Position numbers and translations under genes: made by a program
Source: Phallusia mammillata
Lineage: Eukaryota > Chordata > Ascidiacea > Phlebobranchia > Ascidiidae
Direction of reading: 5' to 3'
DNA: 64,000 nt
Assembly: GCA_003260075.1 (NCBI GenBank)
Contig: QLIY01000104.1
Location: 170,612 to 234,611 of the forward strand
Shown here: piece after piece, positions 28,924-39,344 of the stretch
How positions within the stretch are numbered: the stretch's first letter is position 1
Layout of the letters: the number at the start of each line of letters is the position of its first letter
The notes under the pieces: generated by a model
Database searches by the model: none
Seen by the model: the letters and a program-made list of their open reading frames with translations, nothing else
Told to the model about the DNA's origin: nothing

Positions 28924-31900
28924 GGTTACCGATTGACGCATTGTGACGTCAGTACGTCGATCTTGGGTAAAGGTTAGAACTCATAGGTCGCCGCGCGCGG
29001 AGGTTCGACGATATTTGTTTTAGAGTGAAGCAAATGCCGGCGGACACATCAGACCAGGGAGAGGAATTAAGTGAAGGGGAAGTGCTGCAAATATCACATG
29101 GAGCGACATGTTCGATAAACTGGATCACTACACACTGATCGAGACAGTTTTTGTTTCACACTGTCGTTGGTTTGCATCAGTTGATGTGAAAATGTCAAAT
29201 CATAAGCGGAGTTGTTGAAACACCATTAAAAACGCAATTACATGTTCAGCTAATGATAAATACTTGCGGACATTTACATCGGCAATTGGAAGCGTAGAGA
29301 CGTAAAAATCTCAAAAAAATGAAAAAAGAAAAAAAGTAGCAGAATAGATGTATTTTCAGCGGGAAAAGTGGGTTAAATGGAAACAATTACGACGTTCTAT
29401 AACAAAGCATAGATGATTGTCGCACCGGTTTATTAGTAGCATCTGAATCAGCACTACACTGTAAGCGTCACAGCGTATACCCCCTTACCTGTCATGACTG
29501 TAGTGGAATATTCCAGCTGGTCGGGTGTCGCCGTTCATCGCTTGATGGATCGAAGTTGGAGGGGTAACCGTCACTAGATGGGGCTCTTTACCGTCGTTTC
29601 TACAACATTTTAACGTCACAATGGCACACTAACGTCACAATGACAAGTTCAGCCAAGACTTGGTCGCGCAAGAGGCAATATACTAACAACAAATCACTCA
29701 ATACACGAGTTTTTAGCTTTTTGCACAATTACATTTTTGGAATCTGGGCAATAAAGTGGGAAAATATATATGCTAGTGTTTTCGTTGCGTTGTGACTTTT
29801 CCTTTGTTTATCGTGCACTGTACTACGCGCGTTCGGTGTTATTTACCCTGATAAAGGCGACCTGTATAGGACGTCGAAAGGTCGGGATAAAAATACTTGC
29901 CAGAAGAGCTCTATAAAGTGGGAAAATGTTCACAATACCTGGGTTCACTGAGCAAAACAACGGTTTTTTCGTGATCTTCGCTGGTAAAGTGGCCGTTTGG
30001 TGGCGCAGTCTCCATCGGACGTGGTGCAGGGGAGTCGCAGTCCTTTAAACAATCATCAGTTAACTATGACCAATATTCTGGTGATGTGTAAATTCGGGCA
30101 AACGCATATATGACGTCATACCTGCGAAGCTTGCTTGAGAAGAGATCTCGTCGGTTGCGGGCTGGGGGAATTACCCACCTCCATCTGATCAACCAATGGG
30201 GCAGAACTGCGTGAGAAATAAACTAGGTGAGAGGTCACGTTAGGTTAGGTTTGCATTAAAAGCGTTTTGACCGTTTTTGCGCTCATCGAATAATGGTAAG
30301 AGCACAATTCAAGTTACTGTTAACCGATCAGCAGTAAGGTTTGTAAACGCATAACGGCAGCTGGTTACAACATGTATGACAGAAAGATTGCGTGTACAGA
30401 GGTCAGGTGACGGTCAAAACATTGTACAGCGCAATGATCAGTCATCGTACTTGCGTCAATCGGGTTTACATAACCACTGATTATGCTACAGCAGGTGTGG
30501 GCTATGCAGGCTTGCTATGGTGGACGGACATAGTATAGAACTGCAAAGTAAATTCATGTCTTCTTTAACCACAACAAATCTTTGAAATAACTTTATAATT
30601 TCCAATTACAAACGAAATATAGGGTTCACTTGTGTGATACTTTCAGAATTCAGATAGTTTGTTATTGTGATACCACAACAAAGCTATAAATGCGCACCGC
30701 AATACCACGACAATGTATAAAACGTTGTTGTATAATACGCTGGGGCATACATTGGAAGTGTGACAGTAAAATACAGCGGTTCTTTCAAGCGTTCGTGTCG
30801 TGTTTTGCTGGTGGATGTTTGACGGAGCGCTGAGACGCGCACATCAAATAAGACACAAAGCACGCACAAACGCACCACCGAGAACCGCGCTCTCCTGTTT
30901 GCTCGCTTTTCGCGTACATTCTAAATCTTTTATTATGACGCATGCGTAGGCGCCTCTTCCGAAAACGTCACAATCACAAAACAAAGGAGCGCGCGATCTC
31001 TCGCACACAGATGCTTTGGCCCGAGGCTAGCACGTAAAAATATACGCGCGCTCCACTATTACGTCACAATAGCATCACAGTCACGCACACATGCTCGTTC
31101 TACATTTCCTTGTTGAGGCGTGTGTGTGCGCGCGCGCCACCGACTATTATTACGCCACAGTTGGTCTAGGTCGCGTGACAGTGAGGGTGTTGTGAGCTAA
31201 CAACGCGATGTGAGTTCGCTCTGACTCGACTCAACGAAACCCGACGCAACTTTGCGAACAAATTTGTCTTTGGAAATTCACGGCGGAGTGCTATTTACGT
31301 TTGGGGCAAGGCGTTTCGCACAAACACTGTAAAATATCAACGCGGTTCCAACGCTTACATCGCACTGCATGACATTCCTCACAAACGCTTCTCCCACTCC
31401 GCTCCTGCCTTTCTCTTCCATTCTCCTGCTCCTCACACCGCAACGTTGAGCCTCCAAACACACAGAGCTGGCGTCGCTAGGAATTACCGAGGGCCCATCA
31501 ATAATGTAAGGGTTCCACCAGACCCCTGGGACGGGCCTTGGCGTTCGCGAGGTTGCCCCTTAAGTCACGTGACCGTATAAGGCGCGTGGAATACGAGACT
31601 GTGACGTCACAAGGAGTTTGATTATTGATTCCCCAGTTAGGGAACTTTGGTCGTTTGTTGCGCTCACGTTCGAGAAGTGGCGCAAAATAACCGTGGACAT
31701 AAGCGCGTTGAACGTTTTTTGCACGCCAACACACATATTCGAAGCTTTCAATTGTCGAAACTTGGGTCAAAAAATGAACCAAGCTTGGCTAACCACAGTG
31801 ATTTACTGTGTTTGAGTTTCGGTTTGGTTGCAAGCATCAATAGAAGGTTTTAAGGAAGCGAAAGTTACAAACACGTAAGTGACGTCACCCATCACGTGAT

Positions 31901-34465
31901 TAGAGGATCAACTATTCCTGGAAGAGTCAGTGAAGCGTATCTCCGCAGTTTTCGTCTATAAACAGATTTTATGAAGTTCCGTGAAAAAAATGCTCATGCG
32001 TGTCGCGTGACGTCAAAACCAAAAGAATATTTCTGTTCCGTAAAACTTGGTAAACTGTCACGTGACAATTGGGGGGTCACGTGAGTAAAACTCGTGATTC
32101 TGAACTTGGACGTCAGTAAATGATTGAAACGTAACAACGACAATCTTATGGAACCAACGGGATTTTGCCAACGGAGAAAATCGCACACATTTCACACCTG
32201 TTCAACCATAAAATTGCGCGAGATATGACAACCCAACAGTAAATTTTAACGACTTGCTTTCAATTCCATCCACTTTACAATATTTTTAATCAATACGAAT
32301 TGAAATATGAAGTTTCCACTAAAAGACGGACACATAACTATCGGCACAGTGTCATAATTTCAAGAAAATGTCGACCCAAACAATAATTTTAAGTTCCACA
32401 CAAACTTGGCTAATGTTTTCCTCAGAAAATGCAGAACCTTGGAACCGACGAACGATAAAAATACCTGAAATGTCAAAACACTTCTGAGCTTGTAAAATTA
32501 CCCGTGTCGCGTTAAGTATTTGCGTTTCCACAATTCAAACACATGAATCTAAAAACCTGGTGCTAAAAATGGCAGTTCGAGATAAAACGAATCCCGGAAA
32601 CAAATATATAACTATTTTAACAATAAAAACTTTCGTGCTGAAAATAGATCGTCAGGTTTAAACGGGTGATGTGTAATTATTTGTTACATCGGTGACCTCG
32701 GTGCAATGGTGATTCGAGGTTCACAAAAACGAGAAATTTCCACAGATGGAAGAAGCTTTATGAAGAATGACGACAATTTGCGTCACAGAATTGCGTCAGG
32801 GGAAAAATGAGACGACGAGATGTAGAAGAAACTTCACGGAAGGTCTGAAATGCGTGCAGGAAATGCCAGGAAGGGAACGGCGGCTTGTAGGCTATGTGAC
32901 GTGCAGTATTGAACTTGGAACGGGGAAACGCGACCTTTTTGAATATTGTGAGGAGATTCGATGTTTGGTATAAAAGTGAAATGTCGGCCAAACAACAGGA
33001 AAATATGATAGGAACGCAGCCAGAACGAAAGGGTAAAAAACTGCCATAAAAACGACAAACTGTTGAGCCCCACACAGCAATCCCAGCACCCAAGAAGTTA
33101 TATTTTACAGTTCTTTACTAAATTAGCTTTTTTAAACAAAAAATGTTCAACAGCACAGTCATGTTGTGTTTCATGATTTTTCATTTGATTAACTTTCTTT
33201 AATGTTTCATCTTGACATAATGGTGACAACCACAGCTGTTTTTTGTGTCTACAAATCTATTTTACCACCCATGTTCTTCAGACACAATAAAACCAGACTA
33301 CATCGAAAATACAAATCTAGGGAGCAGTCTGGTAAAGCAAGAATCAATACCACATACCTACGAACAACTGCTTGGTTAGAATTCACTGTGAAATGTGATA
33401 TGCATGTGACCTGCTAAGTAAGATGCTTCGACACAGACTTGCAGCTGTTTTTCAACAAGTAATTTAATGTTTACAAGGTGGGACAACAACAATAAACCTA
33501 AATACTTGACAAGTCAGGCATGGGTAGAATGATGCAAACAGTTTAAATCTAAGCGGATATGTGCAGTAACATTATGACCTTTAGTCCAGCTCTGCTTTGA
33601 CTCCAAACCGCTGTAATACTAATTCCACAATATTAAATCTCCAACTACGCCAATATGAAACGAACATGCACACTTTGTACACAAACAATACAAAAACTAC
33701 ATATGCAACTTCAAATCCAAAATGCCTGCTTTAAACAGAAAAAAATGTAAACTATCCCTATCGCAGATGCTTCTAATCCCAAAACAAAATAGGGGCAAAA
33801 CAATATGTCCCTTTTGCAGCAGTAGACCCAAGCAATGGTTAAAAAAGACTCTCCATAAAAATCAATAACCAACGTGTATTATGAAAATTTCCCAAAATGA
33901 AAGCCTGTCTACATTAATTGATAACACAACTGAATTAATACAAGACTCAACCACGGACATCAAAAAATACAATCAGGCATTGCTAACAGCTGTACTAAGC
34001 ACACAACAACAAAAAATACAACAGATAAATGTATCCTACCTTCTTGGTCTTGGAGATCCACTACTTTGTTGTGAAATGTGCTGAGTCGTTTCAGGTGCCA
34101 AGGAAACAGTAGAAACTTGAGGTGACTCTGCAATAATTTGTAATTTTCAAATACCAGACATTTTTGTAACCATAGCACAACTAAGTAAGTACATTAGCAT
34201 AACGTGTATGACGTTCAGCCTCATTAGAAGGAAAAAATCAATTGTTTAATGCTCACAGAGTGTTACATTCTAAGTAAAGCAGTCCTTACACAAAGCACAG
34301 AAATGCATTTTTGGTTTTAGGATGCATAGCTGGTATAAATTGCTATGACAAAAAATCAAAAAAAAAACATTACCTGGTGATATTACGTTGGCGGTTGACA
34401 TTGCCGTTGCAACAATATTGGTTGTGGGGGAGGATGCAGGTTTTTCCATTGCTTGTTGAATGTCG
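15729..34465 (-). CDS. GMEB: GMEB-like SAND-domain transcription factor (15 exons)
   Basis: GMEB1/2 proteins are nuclear DNA-binding factors of the glucocorticoid modulatory element; the SAND domain binds DNA. Minus-strand exons with AG/GT borders and matching phases are 34465-34374, 34127-34040, 30206-30122, 30042-29939, 29599-29489, 27914-27834, 25156-25054, 24631-24528, 23398-23260, 20852-20735, 20435-20307, 18636-18511, 17938-17816, 17118-16942 and 15961-15729 (stop). The SAND domain spans exons 25156 to 23260: YPITCGNNKADLVWKKF, then STLKDWKRAIR with the KDWK core, then LIESGELNYYDHD and CSNQCRS. The C-terminal half has the GMEB-type helical region (LQNFWNGIIRSELFDDIV), a coiled coil with KSQHLDSVM, and PVKRVRLRG. 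The N-terminal exons are Ser/Thr/Pro-rich and not recognisable by themselves; they are joined by phase only. The start codon is unresolved. An alternative start is ATG at 30184. Family call is strong; exon details are by eye. Confidence 0.85.
17131..17183. repeat. short tandem repeat next to a GMEB exon
   Basis: CCTTGTAGAGATTTACAATA followed by GAACTTG occurs twice in tandem, about 27 bases per unit, in the intron just upstream (minus strand) of the exon at 17118-16942. Confidence 0.7.
18273..18379 (+). repeat. dispersed repeat, copy 2 (CTAGAAAGGTGGCTT family)
   Basis: It is similar to 14,226-14,350 over about 100 bases, with the same start (CTAGAAAGGTGGCTT) and the shared segment CACATATGATTGTTTTTGCA. 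It lies in a GMEB intron. Confidence 0.6.
19227..19605. mobile_element. hAT-like MITE with perfect target duplication
   Basis: The 379-bp element has 16-bp perfect terminal inverted repeats (CAGGGGTGGGGAACCT and its inverse). It is flanked by CTTTAAAC on both sides (19,219-19,226 and 19,606-19,613). Subterminal GCGGCCCG/GTGGCCCGCGG repeats are also present. It lies in a GMEB intron and does not encode a transposase. Confidence 0.9.
22469..22684. mobile_element. hAT-like MITE with perfect target duplication
   Basis: The 216-bp element has perfect 16-bp inverted ends (CAGTGGTTCTCAAACT). Identical eight-base flanks ACCTAAAT lie at 22,461-22,468 and 22,685-22,692. GAGCCGCAAAATAA repeats lie inside. 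It is inserted in a GMEB intron. Confidence 0.92.
25188..25420. repeat. direct duplication bridged by C10
   Basis: About 112 bases starting ATTGGTGGATGGTAATTTTC (25,188-25,299) recur after ten C (25,301-25,310), with a small deletion near the middle. It lies in a GMEB intron only about 30 bases upstream (minus strand) of the first SAND exon. Confidence 0.88.
26241..26306. repeat. (CA)n microsatellite
   Basis: An interrupted CA dinucleotide tract of roughly 65 bases with occasional CT and TA interruptions lies within a GMEB intron. Confidence 0.9.
26562..26608 (-). ncRNA. degenerate hammerhead-like motif in a dispersed repeat
   Basis: On the minus strand CTGATGA (26,601-26,595) and GAAACGTC are present. 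Helix I is six perfect pairs: CATGCA before the core and TGCATG after GTC. The interval between the core motifs pairs only weakly (GGCAA/TTGTT with wobbles). Helix III is almost absent because GAAAC runs straight into GTC; the palindrome ACGT could allow a dimeric helix III. The downstream sequence (GCATGATGTATTCTATATAC) matches retroelement ends at 45,428-45,480 and 53,077-53,114. Confidence 0.35.
26919..27158. repeat. direct duplication bridged by C11
   Basis: About 112 bases ending CATCGGTTCGGTG (26,919-27,031) recur after a C run (27,032-27,042). The second copy carries an extra short internal repeat (GAAAATC). It lies in a GMEB intron. Confidence 0.86.
28518..28718. mobile_element. hAT-like MITE (imperfect ends)
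   Basis: The ends are CAGTTGTCGGCAACC and GTTGCCGACCCCTG, with subterminal CGGTCCGC motifs on both sides. Flanks CTTTATAA (28,510-28,517) and CTTTAATA (28,719-28,726) are a diverged eight-base duplication. It lies in a GMEB intron. Confidence 0.65.
28830..28921. repeat. C92 homopolymer tract, probable assembly problem
   Basis: Ninety-two consecutive C, then GGGG. Unlike the 10-14 base tracts, no duplicated sequence flanks it. The length and purity suggest an unresolved gap or a sequencing/assembly artefact. It lies inside a GMEB intron, so it does not break a known exon. Confidence 0.9.
29842..29930 (+). repeat. dispersed repeat with CTGATAA..CGTCGAAA core, copy 1
   Basis: The sequence TTTACCCTGATAAAGGCGA, then GGACGTCGAAAGG, then ATAAAAATAC and CCAGAAGAGCTCTATAAA closely matches 45,060-45,140. 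GGCG and CGTC can pair between the two core motifs. It is in a GMEB intron. It probably belongs to the hammerhead-related repeats, with a G-to-A change in the core (CTGATAA). Confidence 0.6.
30207..34039. other. long 5' intron of the GMEB-like gene with CpG-rich segment
   Basis: No coding exon is supported in this 3.8-kb interval. The stretch from about 30,830 to 31,620 is visibly richer in G, C and CpG (many GCGCGC and CGCAC runs) and may contain an internal promoter. Palindromes are dense: TGACGTCA at 31,602-31,609, 31,880-31,887 and 32,008-32,015, and TCACGTGA near 31,565, 31,893, 32,057 and 32,075. Confidence 0.45.
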
Positions 34466-34598
34466 CTGGATTTATTCCATATATTCCAAAAATAAGCGGG
34501 CAAACTTTGAAATTGCTAATTTTTACTTTCTTAGAATTCTTATCATCACAGTTTTACAGGATTGCAATTACTTTCAACACACAAGATTCAGGGTGATG

Positions 34599-34708
34599 CA
34601 ATTTTGGTAAAATTCTATTAAACTGCACCTAGACGGAAAAAAGACATTCTCCCCCCCCCCCAATTTTGGTAAAATTCTATTAAACTGCACCTAGACGGAA
34701 AAAAGACA
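34599..34708. repeat. direct duplication bridged by C11
   Basis: Forty-eight bases (CAATTTTGGTAAAATTCTAT onward, 34,599-34,646) recur after a C run (34,651-34,661) with no visible difference. It lies just upstream (minus strand) of the first assigned GMEB exon. Confidence 0.88.
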
Positions 34709-35929
34709 AAATATAAGCAAAACATTCCACATTTTGTTTTGATCACAGACAACATATATAACTGTTTTGTTTACAAAAATAAGCTAAAAATAATAACTTC
34801 CTCAAAACTTTATGCACATAAGTCTGTTAGTTTAATGCTTGTGTCAGACACAGCTAACCGTTACATAAACAATACAAAATTGCTTTATGTTTAATTTATG
34901 ACTGTCAGCAACCAAAGTATTATTCAAAAAGTGTTGCATACAATTAATGTTAAAAAGTCCATTTTGTTGTTAACAGGTTAATAGAACTACCACATAATTT
35001 CAAAATTAGATTATAATTCTTTAACTGTGTAACCCAAATATAGACGCAGATATTACATATTAGGTTGACCAATAAACTGACAAAAATATATAACATAGGT
35101 GTTGTACATGTTATTGTGCATGACATAATACATTTTCGTAATATGGACTTTAATATACACTCTCCAATATATACCTAACATAAACAGGCAGTGAAGAAGT
35201 TGTTTTATTTTTTTATTTTTTATGTTTTTGCATGGACCATGTTCACTTATTTAGAATAAAAAATCCCAAGACTTGAAAATTGTTCACGCATTTTGTCTGT
35301 CAATAATGACCAACCAAACCCTCAAAATAAATAAAGTAGATGTGACTCATATCTACAACAATGGCTCCATTGAAGCAAGCGTTTAATATCAAGGACTCAA
35401 GAAAATTGGGGCAAAGTTAATGATTTGTAGCAAACCAAGGAATGCAGATTGGTAAAGGTGGAAGTAATCACTTAACTGCGAAACTTTGGTAGATGTTGTT
35501 ACTAACATGCATGATCCTATAATATCTATTATATCAAACATGTTTAACCATGTTGCCACAACAAAAAACACTTTTAATCATTTTGCAAAATGTTCAAAAT
35601 AGATTTTGACTAATTTTTGTTGTCAAATTGACTTAAAACCAGAAAATTGCTGACGTTTAGACATCTAAACAAAACTCTAAAGGTTTTAAAAATTCTAGAA
35701 ACCAGAAACATTTACATGTAATCACTACACAATAACAATTTCCGTAGTTATATAATTGTGCTGGGTTGAAAATGTAGGTCATATATGCACTGGTGATGCA
35801 AATGAATCATAAATTCGTATCAAATTAGCCACAAACTAATGATATTAACTCTCCAAAAACTCTGCTACATTCATAACAGGCCCGATATAAACTTTTTCTG
35901 CGCTTAAACTTCAGCAATTTCAACGAAAT

Positions 35930-36166
35930 ATGGCGACAGACCAGTTTTGCAAGTTAACGTCCGACAACCTTCATGCAGTTATGGCAAATATGCCCCACAC
36001 ATCCACGCATATAAGGTCAACGAACTGGGCTTTGAAGCCTAATCTCAGGCACAAGAAACAAATGCACATGTTGAAACGGATTGACGTCAAACTGAGTAGA
36101 ATGAACTTTGTCGAAGAGCGAGGCCTAAATCCCCTGGCGATAAAACCTTCATCACAATCAGATTGA
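35930..36166 (+). CDS. possible small protein of 78 residues, unrecognised
   Basis: An ATG frame begins in a good initiation context (A at -3, G at +4) and ends in TGA after 78 codons. The predicted protein is basic, Met-rich and hydrophilic, with no domain, signal peptide or membrane segment. It runs opposite to the GMEB gene near its likely 5' end. It may be a real short gene, a first exon or chance. Confidence 0.22.
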   Translation: MATDQFCKLTSDNLHAVMANMPHTSTHIRSTNWALKPNLRHKKQMHMLKRIDVKLSRMNFVEERGLNPLAIKPSSQSD

Positions 36167-36385
36167 ATTATTTCTGGCGTAATTGCGGTTCTACGTTCAC
36201 TAGCTCGCGCCAAATCCAATCTAGGCTGAATAAAAACCCGACACAGGCTCGTTCAGAGCAGGGAAGGCTTCTACGCTTTATCGACGTCGTTTTGCGGAAC
36301 TGCGCAATGACTGTGTGACGCGCCATTCACGCACACGCAAGCGCCACGCCACGCTCGCGCGCCGCACACACATGCGATAACGTAC

Positions 36386-36477
36386 CTCTCTGGTTTATGC
36401 GAGTAAACCGAGGCTGCATTGAAGAAACAGACTGCTCCGTTGGCGCTGGACAAAAACTCGTTGAAATTTCTCCACAG
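36386..36477 (-). other. candidate upstream exon of the GMEB-like gene
   Basis: On the minus strand a 92-bp stretch sits between an AG acceptor (before 36,477) and a GTACG donor (after 36,386). In the frame NEFLSSANGAVCFFNAASVY it ends in a phase that fits the exon at 34465-34374. It has no ATG in that frame, so it would be internal, or alternatively untranslated. The surrounding GC-rich sequence (36,240-36,400) could be the promoter. Confidence 0.3.
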
Positions 36478-36499
36478 CTAAATTGCCTGGCCTTGGAAA

Positions 36500-37460
36500 G
36501 AACAAGTAACACGTAGCAAGGGGAAACTCCTAAATTGTTTTCACGCAAAACTTTTAGGTCGCCACAAAGTTTCTTGAAATGTTTGAGTGTTTATTCCAGG
36601 AAAAATTGGACAAAAAATTCCGCTTCAAGATATTTTTGTCCATTCCCTATTCCCACACCCTTTACATATTTCGCTTTTATCTTTATTCCAAGTCAGTGAC
36701 TTTAACTGGGCAGCAGCGATTTAGTCCGAAACAAAGTAACGGATAATACAACAACACAAGAAATACCGCCTTCCTTCGAGGCAGGTCAATTATGTTCTAA
36801 AAATATGCGCAGAGATTTGTGCCAGCCGTCGACTCTTGCTTTTCTGCGACAAAAACATGTCTTGGTGGATTGAGCAGACTGTGCCCCGCTATATTTAGAC
36901 GAAATTCACCATTTAACTATGTGCCCCACTAAAATGCCAACGTCTAAATTTGTGAAATAACCTTTCGGCTGTAAAAAGCCAACACGCCCAGTTGTCTATT
37001 TCAAGTGTTCGACAAAACATGAAATGTCCGACAGAGCATCTAATGAAAACGGTTATATGTTATATTAAAATGAACAAAGCGATTTGTTTAATTGATTTAT
37101 TCGAACAGCATGGTCACGCAAAGGTTAGTAAAGTGCGACCTTGTGCGGATGTTTTTCGGATATATTTCGAGCAGGAATTCGACGTAAAAGGACTAGAGCG
37201 CACACAATAAGTGTAAAGTAAACAACAATTTTATGTTTAATCTTAAAATGTTCGGTCGAATGCAAATATTCGTAAAAATCGCCTCCGATACGCCATAGTT
37301 TTAAACACAAAATATATTACTTTGGTTTACGATGCATTGAAAACAAAAAAAAACAGAAAATTTAGGTCTGTAACTTACGTCTCGTGGACTAAAAATTTGT
37401 CGCTGCCATTTCAACGCTTATCTTTCAAACACAAATATCTTTCGTTGCTTCGAGTTTCGC
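36500..37460. other. intergenic, nothing recognised
   Basis: AT-rich sequence between the presumed GMEB 5' region and the tRNA-Asp genes. One ORF at 36,992-37,210 shows no recognisable features. Confidence 0.5.
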
Positions 37461-37478
37461 CTGCTGGTAAAAAAAGTG

Positions 37479-37550
37479 CTCCCCGTCGGGGAATCGAACC
37501 CCGGTCTCCCGCGTGACAGGCGGGGATACTTACCACTATACTAACGAGGA
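37479..37550 (-). tRNA. tRNA-Asp (GTC)
   Basis: The 72-base minus-strand gene folds as a cloverleaf. Acceptor TCCTCGT pairs with ACGGGGA (one wobble), anticodon stem CCCGC/GCGGG encloses CTGTCAC with anticodon GTC, and the T arm is CGGGGTTCGATTCCCCG. Internal promoter boxes are TAGTATAGTGG (A) and GGTTCGATTCC (B). A T7 terminator follows on the minus strand (37,475-37,469). An identical copy lies across the assembly gap at 37,707-37,778. Confidence 0.97.
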
Positions 37551-37552
37551 CG

Positions 37553-37662
37553 NNNNNNNNNNNNNNNNNNNNNNNNNNNNNNNNNNNNNNNNNNNNNNNN
37601 NNNNNNNNNNNNNNNNNNNNNNNNNNNNNNNNNNNNNNNNNNNNNNNNNNNNNNNNNNNNNN
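37553..37662. other. assembly gap (110 N)
   Basis: A run of N lies two bases beyond the first tRNA-Asp gene. The sequence on the far side repeats the tRNA and its downstream flank, so the gap probably lies in a tandem tRNA array. Confidence 0.98.
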
Positions 37663-37706
37663 TAGCCCTACAGGGCTTCGAGTTTCGCCTGCTGGTAAAA
37701 AAAGTG

Positions 37707-37778
37707 CTCCCCGTCGGGGAATCGAACCCCGGTCTCCCGCGTGACAGGCGGGGATACTTACCACTATACTAACGAGGA
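37707..37778 (-). tRNA. tRNA-Asp (GTC), second copy
   Basis: Identical to 37,479-37,550 over all 72 bases, with the same downstream flank (CACTTTTTTTACCAGC on the minus strand, terminator at 37,703-37,697). The upstream flank resembles the one beside the fragment at 44,210-44,255. Confidence 0.97.
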
Positions 37779-37789
37779 CGTGAAACAAA

Positions 37790-39340
37790 CGTTCTAAACT
37801 ACCATTATGAAACATAAACATTTTTGCATAAAATGCGATTTTTTTTGTAAATATTTTATGGAATAAACGTTATTTTTGATCAGACGTTGTTTAATTCCAC
37901 TAATTTTATCGAAATAAACATTACGAAGATCGACTACTCCTGCTCTAATGGGTTATTATATTTCTATTATAATTGGCGGGAAAGTTGAGATACACGAAGC
38001 TGACTTGCAGGGGCATCAAGTTTTGTATAAAAGGTGGAGAGCTGTAATGTGACGCCATTACACGAGTGAAAAAAGTTGATCGCAAGAAATTGAAACAAAT
38101 CAGAGAGATGAAGCTACTAGTGGATGAAGGTGGGACGATATATATAAATGTTTTTACTTCTCAACAATATTTCAATCAGTTTTATTGTATGTTTAGTTAC
38201 CGAAAATTTTCAAATGAGAAATGTCGTGTTCATTTCCAATAATATTTAATAACATTTGTTGTGTTAATCTTTCCGGCTATTTAATATGGAACGTCGGGTT
38301 TCATCAATTGATAGTTAGGCTAACGTTCGGTTTAAAGTTCAATTTACCTTTTTTAATGCAAATGAACATTTATGTCCGTGTAACACGGATAGAGACCCTT
38401 CAATTTTATCCTATTGCAAAAAGCTTTGTTTGCGCATCGAGATTCATAGTTTTTTATCATAAAGAGAATGAGAAACTTGTGTTAAGATACAATTTAAAAA
38501 AACAAAATATCTTTAACATACACAACCTTACAGATTCATCCAACAAAGATTGTATTCGACTTCGCACAATCGAAGCATTAACAATCAATTCTGCTTGCGG
38601 GATATTTTGACGCGTCTCGCGTTGATTGCCTGGAAACGTGGAACAACTTCATTTATTTACAAACGCTTTGTTGATGACTTGGTAAGTTAAATTGAATTTA
38701 AATTTTACCTGTAACCCAAAAATATATCTGTTGTTATTAATATTTTTTTATACTTTTAGCATTTTCAGACCAACTGCTGCTGCCGGTGATGCGGAATGTC
38801 GTCATACACATTTGCGCAAAACGTCATTAATTTATTTAATTAATATGTCGTAATAAATTGAACCCCCAGAACCTTCCTCCATGTGTGTGCGTCTCATTTT
38901 ATTTCTCTTTATTTTCACTTTCTTTATTTCTTTTTGTTCAATTTGTATTTTATGTTGGCCGGACTCGTAATGGGAAGGATGTGCACGGTTCTTCACGTTA
39001 CGGCCCGGTTTGAAACAAGGTTCTGGGATGTTTCAAGCGCAATAAGTCAGTTAAAATATTTATCGAGTAAAATCGCTCAAAATCCGTCTCATCGCGAAAA
39101 ATATTATTGCTTGTCGATGAAGTAATAAGTTTGGTTGTTAGAAACAACTCTGCGTTATAATTGATACGCTCTAATCACATGTGTATGACGTCATTCAATC
39201 ACCTCGCATGACGTCATCAACTTGCCCCCCAATGACGTCATCCACCTAGCACCAGGCCCGAACACGACTGCTGAACGAGAAATGTAAGTTCGATGTTGTT
39301 AATTGTTGTTAAAGTTGATGAAATAAATGTTTAACGAACG
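37790..39340. other. no recognised gene; TGACGTCA cluster
   Basis: A 129-codon ATG frame (38,221-38,610) shows no family features. TGACGTCA occurs three times at 39,186-39,193, 39,209-39,216 and 39,233-39,240. The segment at about 38,880-39,120 weakly resembles 42,840-43,090, which suggests an older duplication across this locus. Confidence 0.4.
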
Positions 39341-39344
39341 AACA

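Noticed and set aside
28729-28977. Open frame encoding about 30 consecutive prolines
   Set aside because: It exists only because of the 92-base C tract, which is probably not real sequence; the flanks have no coding features.
32758-33093. Minus-strand ORFs with hydrophobic stretches in the GMEB 5' intron
   Set aside because: Several frames are open at once on both strands, none has a recognisable domain or matching splice sites.
37411-37821. Open frame of 136 codons spanning the N gap
   Set aside because: It reads through two tRNA-Asp genes in the sense direction and unknown bases; it is not protein coding.
38221-38610. 129-codon ATG frame between the tRNA genes and the duplicated locus
   Set aside because: No motif, no splice context and no similarity to a known family; the composition matches the AT-rich background.
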